From Bostrychus sinensis (Eukaryota; Chordata; Actinopteri; Gobiiformes; Eleotridae): a stretch of 64,000 nucleotides of DNA. Each line of letters starts with the position of its first letter. Positions within the stretch are counted from its first letter, which is position 1. Position numbers and translations under genes: made by a program. The notes under the pieces were generated by a model. The model saw only the letters and a program-made list of their open reading frames with translations, was not told where the DNA came from and did not search any database. Of the stretch, positions 55,048 to 64,000 are shown in pieces. The stretch covers positions 6,916,673 to 6,980,672 of the forward strand of contig CM036245.1 of assembly GCA_020698575.1 (NCBI GenBank), in the 5' to 3' direction.

Positions 55048-55292
55048 CCCATAAGTTAAGCTAAAACTACTACTGCCATACACACTATGAACAGTTTTTT
55101 TCCTCAGTTTTAGCACAGTTCACAGTCGCAGTGACTCTGTATCAGTCTGCTCTAGTCCCAGGAAGTCATCAGCCCAGAAATCTGTGGTGTGGGAGGTTTA
55201 AAGACTGGAATCGGCGACGCAGAGACTCAACCAGACCTCAGTCGCAGTCGATCAAACATGGTTGAATTTTTGAACCTGACTCTCGATGTTGA
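55048..55292. other. No feature recognised
   Basis: Short single-copy spacer. Confidence 0.4.
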
Positions 55293-55740
55293 TCACGTGA
55301 GTTTAGTCCTGGTTTAGCTCTAGTTTAGACCTGGTTTAGTCCTGGTTTAGCTCTAGTTTAGACCTGGTTTAGTCCTGGTTTAGCTCTAGTTTAGACCTGG
55401 TTTAGTCCTGGTTTAGCTCTTGTTTAGACCTGGTTTAGTCCTGGTTTAGCTCTAGTTTAGACCTGGTTTAGTCCTGGTTTAGCTCTAGTTTAGACCTGGT
55501 TTAGTCCTGGTTTAGCTCTAGTTTAGACCTGGTTTTAGTCCCAGTTCAGACTCTTTTTTTTTTTCCTGGTTTAGCTCTAGTTTAGACCTAGTTTAGACCT
55601 TGTTTAACTCTAATTTTAGACCTTTTTAGTCCTGGTTTGGTCCCTGTTTTGTCCTTCTTTAATTTCCCATCCCTCTCTATAGTCCTGGGTTAGTCCTGAT
55701 TTAAATTTACTTTAGTCTTTGAAAGCCAAATACATATTGG
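55293..55740 (-). mobile_element. hAT-like family 3 fragment with 33-bp higher-order minisatellite
   Basis: TAGTCCTGGTT, TAGCTCTAGTT and TAGACCTGGTT alternate to give an exact-looking 33-bp period repeated about seven times to 55530, followed by decayed units. CTTTGAAAGCCAAAT at 55717-55731 is the complement of the sub-terminal word at 13665, so the array is in inverse orientation within the same element family. Confidence 0.85.
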
Positions 55741-55769
55741 TATTATACTGATTCATAGAACTCCACGTA

Positions 55770-55829
55770 CCCCCTGCAATGTGCTCGCGTACCCCTAGAG
55801 GTCCCTGTACCCCTGGTTGGGAAACACTG
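55770..55829 (-). mobile_element. hAT-like family 2 terminal fragment
   Basis: On the minus strand it reads CAGTGTTTCCCAACCAGGGG then TACAGGGACC and GGGGTACGCGAGCACATTGC, the same 60-bp terminus as 42367-42430. The rest of the element is absent. Confidence 0.75.
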
Positions 55830-56047
55830 ACTTAAACTTTTATTTTTGTTTTAGAGGTTTCTGCGTGTTGGTTACTCAAAGCCCGTGTGTAGCCCTTAGC
55901 ATGAACTCCAACCTTTATTTCACCTTCGCTCTGCTAATTTAATAACACAAACTAAATCTGCTTATGCTGTGTTAGGCAGTGTCATAGTGCAACAGTTCAG
56001 AGAGCACTGCCTTCACCTTTCTGCCCTCTGAGCCTGTACAGCTCTAT

Positions 56048-56097
56048 GTAGTTGTCTGTAGTTGTCTGTAGTTGTCTGTAGTTGTCTGTAGTTGTCT
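56048..56097 (+). repeat. 10-bp tandem repeat, five units
   Basis: GTAGTTGTCT repeated five times without change. Confidence 0.95.
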
Positions 56098-56104
56098 GCG
56101 AGGT

Positions 56105-56287
56105 ACTTTGTGATAAATCAGCCCAGTTTGGAGAAGCAGACAGGAGCAATGACATGACTTCCTCTCAGTGCAAGTTCGTGTTACATAGAAGAGATTTATG
56201 TTTATGTTGTTTATTCAGGCACATGACTGATTTTTATTTTGCTTGTCATTTAAACAAACCCAGAACTTTGTACTCCCCAGTACACGC
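56105..56287 (+). repeat. Non-repetitive flank shared with 41591-41762
   Basis: CAGTTTGGAGAAGCAGACAG, CTTCCTCTCAGTGCAAGT and TGTACTCCCCAGTACACGCT match the flank of the ACT array at 41591-41762 in inverse orientation. It leads directly into an AGT array. Confidence 0.82.
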
Positions 56288-57045
56288 TCCTTATTGTTGT
56301 GTAGCAGTAGTAGTAGTGACAGAAGTAGCAGTAGGGGTAGTAGTAGTAACACAAGTAGGGGTAGTAGTTGTAGTAGTAGTAGTAACAGGTGTAGCAGTAG
56401 TGGTAGTAAAAGTAGTAGTAACAGAAGTAGTAGTGGTAGTAGTAGTAGTAACTGAAGTAGCAGTAGAAGTAGTAAAAGTAGTAGTAACAGAAGTAGGGGT
56501 AGTAGTTGTAGTAGTAGTAACAGAGGTAGTAGTAGTAGCAACAGAAGTAGGCATAGTAGTTGTAGTAACAGGTGTAGCAGTAGTGGTAGTAAAAGTAGTA
56601 GTAACAGAAGTAGTAGTGGTAGTAGTAGTAGTAACTGAAGTAGCAGTAGAAGTAGTAAAAGTAGTAGTAACAGAAGTAGGGGTAGTAGTTGTAGTAGTAG
56701 TAACAGAGGTAGTAGTAGTAGCAACAGAAGTAGGGATAGTAGTAGTAGTAACAGGTGTAGCAGTAGTGGTAGTAAAAGTAGTAGTAACAGAAGTAGGGGT
56801 AGTAGTTGTAGTAGCAGTAGTTGTAGTAAAAGTAGTAACAGAAGTATTAGTAGTAGTGGTAGTAGTAATAAGTAGTAGTAGTAGTAGTAACAGAAGTAGT
56901 AGTAGTAGTAACAGAAGTAGTAGTAGTAACAGAAGTAGTAGTAGTAGTAACAGTAGTAGTAGTAGTAGTAGTAACAGAAGTAGTAGTAGTAACAGAAGTA
57001 GTAGTAGTAGTAGTAGTAGTAACAGAAGTAGTAGTAACAGTAGTG
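56288..57045 (+). repeat. AGT array with 183-bp higher-order repeat
   Basis: The word CAGGTGTAGCAGTAGTGG starts at 56386, 56569 and 56752, exactly 183 apart. The unit carries interruptions such as AACAGAAGTAGGGGTAGTAG and AACTGAAGTAGCAGTAGAAG. From 56880 on only short AGT and AACAG runs remain. The 332-codon frame over it is an artefact. Confidence 0.95.
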
Positions 57046-57616
57046 CTATAGGAACAATGTTAAATCTCTTAAAAAAGTAGAATTAATCATATAAACGTCT
57101 AATAGTTTTCTTCTTCTTCTTCTTGTCTGTTCCATGTGCGGCCCTCTGTCGGTCCCCTCTGCTGCTGCCACAGGTGAGTACATCTTTCAGTATTTTTTAG
57201 TTTTGGTGTGGAGCCCTGGGTTTACCCCACACAGGACGGGACAGGGCGCTCTCGCTCTCCCCTCAACACATGCTCTGTCATTATTTTAATCAAATGCAAT
57301 TACCACCATTTCTGAGGAACAATCGACTTCTGTTGCTTGGCCTTTTCTGTAACCCCGGCGGCCCACTCTTAGACACACACACAACACACAACGCACTGAC
57401 GCTGACTGTCCCGGGACGGAGTTGAAAGTCCGGAGCCGAACTCGGAGTGGGCTGCCGCTGTGGAGGATTAAAAATGGAGGATATTGTTTGGCTGTCGTTG
57501 GCGGAGACGGGGCGGGAATGTGAGTGAAGTGTTGAAGAAGGCAGTGTTTGGGTGAACTGTGGTGGCCTGAGAGCGCAGTGTGTTTCAATGGGACGTCCCG
57601 ACACAGAATCAGGAGT
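57046..57616. other. GC-balanced single-copy sequence, no gene recognised
   Basis: A TTC-triplet run at 57107-57124 and GCTGCTGCCACAG|GTGAGT at 57161-57181 (a good donor-like word) are present, but no acceptor or open frame defines an exon. Frames of about 100 codons at 57286-57619 overlap each other in two phases. Confidence 0.35.
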
Positions 57617-57909
57617 CAATGACTGCGTTTACATTTCACACCATACTCCGATTAAGGTCCATATTTAGATTTAGCTCATACTCTAAATAAGGTGTTTACA
57701 TGCGCTACTGGAATTAGCATGTTCCTGTTTACATGTCCAGAGCATATTCTGATTAAGCTTAAAGTTACACTGTTTAACTTTTCTCCTAAATATGTGGGGC
57801 GTACTGACTTGTTTTTGTGATTTTTTTGAGCGATTATAAGGCCTGAGGCTTCTGTACTGAGAAACCGCCCTCGCAACTTGGCCGGGAGCGCTCCGCTGTT
57901 CAGGAAAAG

Positions 57910-57917
57910 TCACGTGA
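57910..57917 (+). promoter_or_regulatory. TCACGTGA E-box upstream of the 55-codon frame
   Basis: Palindromic E-box about 125 bp before the ATG at 58040, at the same place as in copy 1, within a CpG-bearing segment. Promoter role is inference. Confidence 0.4.
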
Positions 57918-58039
57918 CAGGGAACGACTTGCTTTACGGCATTCCCTTCTGCTCTTATACCTGAGGTGCAGTATAACCAGGAAGCTACTTTTAGCGTTGT
58001 TATTTTCGCCAGTTCGTCAGGGCCGAAGGACACAAGAAG

Positions 58040-58207
58040 ATGAAGACAATGTCGGACGAGGCAAGAAAAAGAAAATGTGAAAGGGACCGCACCAGATCGC
58101 AGACAAGAGTCAACATCGGACAGACTTTTGCTCGCTGGCGTCAGATGAGAGACAGAGAAGGCTGCAAATCAGATCACGTTTTTGCTTCTTTACTGTTGGG
58201 CAGGTAA
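58040..58207 (+). CDS. 55-residue frame with splice-donor end, TTAA element copy 2
   Basis: ATG to TAA, 55 residues, identical in translation to copy 1: MKTMSDEARKRKCERD at the start, RVNIGQTFARWRQ in the middle, HVFASLLLGR at the end. CAG|GTAAAT overlaps the stop, so a transcript could splice out of this frame at 58203. A second in-frame Met is at codon 4. Lys/Arg-rich N terminus, no hydrophobic segment. No promoter-to-terminator gene can be traced in the 743-bp element, so if expressed it would splice to sequence outside the element. Could also be a non-functional remnant. Confidence 0.5.
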   Translation: MKTMSDEARKRKCERDRTRSQTRVNIGQTFARWRQMRDREGCKSDHVFASLLLGR

Positions 58208-59198
58208 ATTAGCCTCTTTATTTTTTCTTTAGAACGTGCTTTTTCATACAGTTATTAGTTGTTTTTACTGCGACCATTGCGCGATATTTGTTGATAAGCT
58301 AACGCTAGCGCTAACTCTATAGAAGATCCAGTCCAAACTTCCAAAGGTAGCAGCAGGTCAACTAAAGTTGAAACAATGATGGAAATAGACGCACGCTCGC
58401 ACAGTTTCAGAAGGAGGAGGGGCCCTAGTGTTTACATTTTGCGACGGTGCAGTGGCACCTGTGGCCTCTAGAGGCGCAAGACCGGGAATCTTACACAGTG
58501 TAACTTTAAGTTAGAGTTTTAAATGTTGTGTTAATGTACAAGATATAAAACACATTTATAGCAGAAATTTAAAACATGCTGCGTTGTCTGTATTTAATAA
58601 AAGCACGAGAGTAAATCCTGGAGTGTAGTGATGAGAGGCTGGAGGTAAAGCTAATGCTAACGCTACGCTACACCTTCTGTTTCCTGTTTAGTCCCAGCTT
58701 TGTGTGCAGTATATATTCCATGTTGTGCAACTGTACTGACCCTACATTTAAACAACTCACTATATAACATCACTAGTTTGATTCATGTTAATATAATGTT
58801 AAAAATAAACGCAATGTTTGTTTTACAAAGTAAGAGCCCCACGGTGCCGGCTAAAACCGTAAACAGCTGTTGCTAACAACCGCTGATAACCGCTAGCTTG
58901 TTTTGCTGAGAATAACAGCGCTTTGACCGTTTTCTCCTGAATTAAGAAACTTTTTATCAGTCACAAAGACACCTTAACTTCTGCCATACAGCTGAGAACA
59001 AGCAATAATCTGATTAAGGTGTTTACAGCAGCAATAATCAGAATAAGATTGGAATACTCCAGGTGTTTTATTCTGAATATGACCTTAATCTGATTAAGGT
59101 CATTCTAAATCAGTGTTTACATGACAGTATCTTATTCGGAGTATGCTCATATTCAGATTATGATCAGAGTATTCTAGTGCAGGTAAACGCAGTCATTG

Positions 59199-60677
59199 AA
59201 AATATATTGTACTTGTTGACAGCTGGAGTGTTGATTGTGTGGTTGCTTGGACATTTAGCATCACACTCCTCTTGAATCTTTTTAACCAGTTTCTTTCCTT
59301 AACATCCAACCTATCTCTTTATTTAAAGGACCTATTTTTATGTTTTTATTCATAGTTTTAAACCCATATTGGTCACTTTTAGAGCCGCATTTCACATTTT
59401 ACAACCTTAAAAAACATTATCAGACTAAAAGAAAAACTTTTCGTAGCACTCAAGACCGGGCTTGGTCTTGAATCCAATTGGGTGTACGTTGTCTAATTTA
59501 TGGCCTACTAAAATACACAAGTGTGCAAATTAATTCATACATGGTTCTCTTATATATGTACTTAAAGAGTAGTAGTAGTAGTAGTTGTTGTAGTAGCAGA
59601 GGAGCAAGTTGTGTATTAATAGTACAATGCTTTCAGAAAAGTCACTTAAACTGTACTGAGACTTACTTACGTGTCTCTCAGAGCTTTTTGATGTCGAGGG
59701 GTTGGTTTGGGGGTGGCACAGCTCGAGTCACGTGACCCGGGGTGAGGAGGTCATGTGACTCTGTTGTAGGACGAGGTGTCGGACCGGACCTCTTTTTGCG
59801 CTGCGTTCCAAAAAGATGCTCTCAGTCCCTGTCTTTGTCCCGCTGGCTGCCATTGTGCTGGAGTGATTTCAGAAGTGCATGCATGTGGGGCGGTTGTGGG
59901 TGCGCTCGGGGGCCGGGGGTGGGTTGGGTAAGTGTCTGTACGGGACAGGGGGGTTCAGAGGGGGTGGTTTGTTGAATAGACTCCTGTGTTTTTGTGTGAG
60001 CAGCCGACAGCGCCCCAGGACAGGGTGAAGGCAGTGGGATAAAGACAGTAAGTGTTGTGATGGTTTTGCCTTTGGGCTCCAGCGCAGAGTCCACTGATCT
60101 GTCATCTGCCAGACATTAGCCACCTCCCCCGCACCACGGCTGTGTACTGTACTTTATATTTACTCACACATATGTTAGACTGTGTACTATTACTACTACT
60201 AATACTTTTATTACTACTGCTACTGTACTTTTTACTCAGACACATGTAAAGACCTAACAGGTAATCTACAGTATTTCTTCTGCCATTCATTGTGTTTACT
60301 GTCGAGAAAACTGAATTATTGCCTTACTCCGATGATAACAGGATGTTGTCAGACTATTACTGCATGTGTACAGTGTACTTTCTTAAGCTGGAGAGGCGTT
60401 CAGTGACACTAAGTACTTAACAGACTTTAGTCCTGTGTTTAGAGACGTACTCACAAACAGCCCAGTGAAGACACAGACTTTTATTATTTTATTATTGTCC
60501 CTCTGCCGCTTGTGTTTTATTTTAGTCTGTCGTGTTTAAAGTGAAAGCATGACTGCCATAGCTTTCATACATTTATGAAGCTGCATAAGACACATTTACC
60601 TTGTGAGGAACACATTTCTAACATTGTTAAGTGTAATTTAGTAAAATAAAAGTGTTACTGTTTATATTTATTTGTAA
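59199..60677. other. Family A fragment, AGT patch and single-copy sequence
   Basis: 59327-59455 is the left part of a family A MITE after TTAA (AGGACCTATTTTTATG, then CATATTGGTCACTTTTAGAG). Short AGT runs lie at 59568-59587 and ACT runs at 60186-60230. The GC-balanced block 59690-60130 has frames on both strands but no domain. Confidence 0.45.
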
Positions 60678-61001
60678 TAGGGCTGGGTACCGTTCAGATT
60701 TTTCCAATACTGGTACTGAGTGATACTTTTTGTGATACCTGTGGTGAGCTAATTCATCTTTTACAATCATAAAACCCAATAATATTGAATAAAAAACTAA
60801 GCTTTAGGAGCAAAATCCTTAGCTGTAATTTAAATTTTATATGATTTATTCTATTATTTATTTGATTCATTCATGCAAAAGGAACAGTTTCACTAGGTTT
60901 AGAAATCTGATATTGAATAAAAAATGTTTTTTTCAATTCCAATAGTATTGTAACTTTTCATTTGATACTACAAAGGTATCATTTAACGGTAGCCACCCCT
61001 A
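60678..61001. mobile_element. hAT-like element, family 4
   Basis: Ends TAGGGCTGGGTACCG and the complement of TAGGGGTGGCTACCG, flanked by ATTTGTAA (60670-60677) and CTTGGTAA (61002-61009), 6 of 8 matching. Internal words GATACTTTTTGTGATACC and GATACTACAAAGGTATC. At 324 bp no transposase. Confidence 0.8.
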
Positions 61002-61434
61002 CTTGGTAAAACCAGGATTACTGTGTAAATTAGCTGCATTTATTACCATTTAGCAATACAAAGTTGTGTCAACATAAAATGACCAAGTTTATAAAGCAGA
61101 TTTAAATTGTGTTTAAATTGTTACAACCCATGATATAATGATATTTAACCTGCCCCATTCTGATGTGCCACTCCTACTTTGTAGTGTACATCCCCCAGAG
61201 GCAATTTCTATTATAGAAGTCTCTCCCAAAAACCTTATTTACCCCTCCTTTCTTTACTCTCAAGCTGTTACACTCTTTTAATCTTTAATACACCTTTTTA
61301 TATATTTATATATATACATGACTTAAATGTTGGAATAATGAATATAATTGAGTGTTGTAATAATAAGTAAGCATAAGCAAATGTTTTAATAATAAGTAAA
61401 TTATATATATTAATATATATATTATAAATTATTA
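61002..61434. other. AT-rich sequence, no feature recognised
   Basis: Contains TA-rich simple sequence at 61300-61318 and 61402-61436. Confidence 0.45.
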
Positions 61435-61920
61435 AGCTCTCGATTTACCGGTCGATCTACGTTCCTACTCTCACCTATGGTCATGAGCTTTGGGTCATGA
61501 CCGAAAGGACAAGATCCCGGATACAAGCAGCCGAAATGAGTTTCCTCCGCAGGGTGGCTGGGCGCTCCCTTAGAGATAAGGTGAGGAGCTCTGTCACACG
61601 GGAGGAGCTCGGAGTAGAGCCGCTGCTCCTCCACATCGAGAGGAGTCAGTTGAGGTGGCTCGGGCATCTGTTCCGGATGCCTCCTGGTCGCCTCCCTGGG
61701 GAGGTGTTCCGGGCATGTCCCACCGGGAGGAGGCCCCGGGGAAGACCTAGGACACGCTGGAGGGACTATGTCTCTCTGCTGGGCCTGGGAACGCCTTGGG
61801 GTCCCCCCGGTAGAGCTGGAGGAAGTGTCTGTGGATAGGGAAGTCTGGGCATCTTTGCTTAGACTGCTGCCTCCGCGACCCGGTCCCGGATAAGCGGAAG
61901 AAGATGGATGGATGGATGGA
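61435..61920 (+). mobile_element. Rex3 (RTE-clade) LINE 3' end with reverse transcriptase remnant
   Basis: The 3' end is GATAAGCGGAAGAAGATGG followed by GATG repeats, the typical Rex3/RTE tail. The reading frame before it encodes the C-terminal end of the retrotransposon polyprotein. TAAATTA occurs just before the start and just after the tail and may be the target duplication. The copy lacks everything upstream. Confidence 0.92.
61437..61893 (+). pseudogene. Rex3 reverse transcriptase C-terminus, frameshifted
   Basis: One frame gives YGHELWVMTERTRSRIQAAE, then MSFLRRVAGRSLRDKVRSS and LRWLGHLFRMPPGRLPGEV, all hallmark Rex3 C-terminal motifs. At about 61781 one extra base shifts the frame; the downstream part continues in another phase (WERLGVPPVELEEV and WASLLRLLPPRPGPG) to a TAA at 61891. 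No catalytic domain is present. A dead, 5'-truncated copy. Confidence 0.92.
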
Positions 61921-63724
61921 AGTAAATTAAAGTAAATAAAATCAGAAACCAAGAAGTATGATTGTAATAACTGATAAATTGAAAGGTTACTCATAACTTT
62001 CTTCATTACTTCCTAAAATTAACCACATCAATAAAGTTTTAGAGCTGCTGGTAAATCCCCAGACCGCTTGAACGCCTCACAGTGCAGTGGCCTCAGTAGT
62101 CCGGCTCTCTGCTCTGCATGCAGACTGAGACAAGAGTGGCTGGAGCAGTTCTCTGGAGAAATCTGAGTTGTTTCCTGTAAACGCTCCTTGGCTTCGTTAA
62201 CTCGAGCAGACAGCGCCGTGCAGCAGCAGGAGGCGCCTCTCTCCGATCTGAGTCGACCTCGCACCGTGTTTCTCTTCATCACAGCCTCCCGCTCGCACAC
62301 AACATCAACTTTTCATGTTTGGTTAGAAGCCATGCATGAGGAATTCCCCCCGCCCCACACACACACAGGGCTCCTCTCGCCCTTCTGTCTGTTTGGAGGT
62401 GCTCTTTCTTTACCTGTAGGCCAGTCATAACGTTCCCGGGACAGGGGGCCTAATCCGCTCGCTCCGACGTGGGGGTAGAGCCGGGATTGACTGGGATATT
62501 GGAGGTGCGTCTGGTCTGGGGCGCAGAGGTCGGGCAGAGTTAAAGAGCAGGAATCCAGAGATGAGTGGATGAGACAGGCTTAGGGCAGATGTGTCGACAG
62601 GTTATGGCTTTTTTTCATTTAGAGACAAGAATTTTAACAAGGTCTCTGGGAAAATTTGAAGAAACATATTAACTCAGAGTCAAAGTTTTTGGTATCATTT
62701 ACTTCCCAGACCTAGATCCTTTAAAACAAAAAGCTTGCATACATTCTTGTGAACCAAAAACATGTATTGTAATGACTAATTGTAATAATAAAGTATAAAA
62801 CGGCTATTTTTCTTGCAGCAGGAGGGCAGCCATGTTGATGACCAAAGTTACACTCATCAAACAGGACACAACATTAAGATTTCACAGCTCTTCTTCTCTC
62901 CCGACACCTCTCTCTCTCTCTCCCTGTCTCTGTTCTTCTCTGGGACAGTCCCAGAGCTGCAGCAGAGAGGGACAACCCAGAGGAACAGGCACAGATCAGG
63001 CTTCACCTCAGGCTCCTGCCGCTCTGACAGGGCTGAATTCAATATTAACACTTCTCTCTCATACTATTTTAAAAAGCAGAGGTTTTTTTTTCTCTTTTTG
63101 TTACATAAAACACAATAAAATCAACAGTAGCAGCAAGCATTAAGTTTGTTTTAGGCCTATACCTGGTTTCTGTGTGTGTCTTCAGCAGATTTGAGGACAG
63201 AGAGTGGAAGTATGTCTTTCTATCATCATGCTCCTGCAGACTGAAACTGTTTACAGAAGACTTTAAAACTCCAAAATCTTATCCCTTTGGTTCACTTGAC
63301 TCAATTCTAAAGGAGCTGGAGATGCTGCCACTAACCCTTGTTATTGTATTTTGTATGAAAGGTGTTGCCTGAAAAAGAGATCTGTGAATCTCAATGGGAC
63401 TTTCCTGGTTAAAGAATGGTTTAATAAAAATAGACTAAAAACTCACTGTTATATAAAATCCTATAGTGGATATTTTGTCAAAAAAAATCTGAATAAAATA
63501 CACAGAATTTGTGGCAATATAATCCTGATAATATTACCAATCTGCTGTAGTTCCACCAGGAGAGACTTAAAACAAACACAGACAGATTAGTGAAGTGTAA
63601 TGGAGGATTTATTAAAGGAATAAGGAGAAGGAGAGGCTGAGGAGGCTCATGGTTCTGCTGCTGCGGTGGAGGAGGTTTGGAGCATGTAGCTGAAGCCGCA
63701 GGATGACTGAGGGGAGAGAGCGTA
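61921..63724. other. Single-copy sequence with one ambiguous frame
   Basis: The minus-strand frame at 62028-62300 (90 codons, with NEAKERLQETTQ and an HAEQRAGLLRPLHCEAF stretch) has a protein-like composition but no family I recognise and no splice context I can defend. The block 62040-62560 is GC-balanced. A TC run is at 62909-62924. A 79-codon frame at 63351-63590 has nothing to recommend it. Confidence 0.35.
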
Positions 63725-64000
63725 TATACATATACATATACATATACACATACATATACACATACATATACATATACACATACACATACATATACATATA
63801 CACATACATATACATATACATATACACATACACATACATATACACATACATCTACACATACATATACATATATATATATATATACACATACATATACATA
63901 TACACATACACATACATATACACATACATCTACACATACATATACATATACACATACATATACATATACACATACATATACATATACACATACATATACA
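63725..64000. repeat. ACATAT/ACACAT microsatellite, cut by the window end
   Basis: Hexamer units ACATAT and ACACAT alternate in blocks, giving a longer period of about 18-24 bp, with a pure TA run near 63866-63882 and two CATCTACACATACAT variants at 63847 and 63926. The array continues beyond 64000. Confidence 0.93.

Larger units (their letters stand above)
57763..58505 (+). mobile_element. TTAA-flanked element, family B, copy 2
   Basis: Inverted ends AGTTACACTGTTTAACTT and the complement of AGTTACACTGTGTAAGAT; TTAA at 57759-57762 and 58506-58509. Highly similar to 23376-24141 in inverse orientation over its whole length. Carries the same E-box and 55-codon frame, here on the plus strand. 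Confidence 0.9.
57617..59198. mobile_element. TIR element with CAATGACTGCG ends, hosting a TTAA element
   Basis: Ends CAATGACTGCGTTTAC and its exact complement. Repeated inner words of the type TCTGATTAAGG and AGCATATTCTGATTAAG lie near both ends. Without the insert at 57763-58505 it is about 835 bp. No transposase. No direct flanking duplication is certain. Confidence 0.8.

Noticed and set aside
56082..57080. 332-codon plus-strand open frame, the longest in the window
   Set aside because: Most of it is Val- and Ser-rich translation of the AGT array; the start lies in the shared repeat flank and no domain is present.
63612..63991. 79- and 114-codon minus-strand frames rich in Cys, Ile, Met, Tyr
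   Set aside because: Translations of the ACATAT/ACACAT microsatellite.

Overview
This window reads as non-coding DNA from a teleost fish. The evidence is a 5'-truncated Rex3/RTE retrotransposon end, fish-type LINE tails ending in short simple repeats, tRNA-headed SINE fragments with recognisable A and B boxes, many hAT-like and TTAA- or TA-flanked small DNA transposons, and heavy AGT/ACT, AC, TA and ACATAT microsatellites. No host gene with a convincing exon chain, no rRNA or tRNA gene and no CRISPR array is visible. The stretch could be intergenic or lie inside a very large intron. Family names are given from memory of signature sequences; no library search was possible.

Layout. 1-6.5 kb: an AGT array, microsatellites, and LINE tails, one carrying a four-fold 34-bp duplication. 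6.5-12.7 kb: a LINE 3' region split by a hAT-like element with an 8-bp target duplication, TTAA-flanked MITEs, a pogo-like element and a minus-strand SINE. 13.6-15.5 kb: a hAT-like element whose interior is about 1.7 kb of an 11-bp minisatellite. 17.1-17.8 and 29.7-30.5 kb: two nearly identical pogo-like elements that both keep an open C-terminal piece of the transposase. 23.3-24.8 kb: a long-inverted-repeat element with a TTAA element inserted in one arm; the other arm preserves the empty site. 28.5-41.6 kb: several AGT/ACT arrays with different higher-order periods, mixed with hAT and LINE copies. 42-55 kb: nested insertions with clear target duplications, and two long fold-back MITEs. 55-57 kb: more 11-bp minisatellite and another AGT array. 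57.6-59.2 kb: a second copy of the TTAA element, again inside another inverted-repeat element. 61.4-61.9 kb: the Rex3 remnant. 63.7-64 kb: an ACATAT microsatellite that runs off the window.

The most unusual items are: (1) the two TTAA elements, which each carry an identical 55-residue open reading frame ending on a splice-donor-like sequence and preceded by a TCACGTGA E-box, a possible mobile promoter plus first exon; (2) the hAT-like family that carries an 11-bp minisatellite of very variable length; (3) AGT arrays that share non-repetitive flanks and so seem to move as part of a dispersed element; (4) a chronology of nested insertions that can be read directly from target duplications. Most of the longer reading frames are poly-Leu/Val/Ser/Thr translations of the trinucleotide arrays and are not genes.
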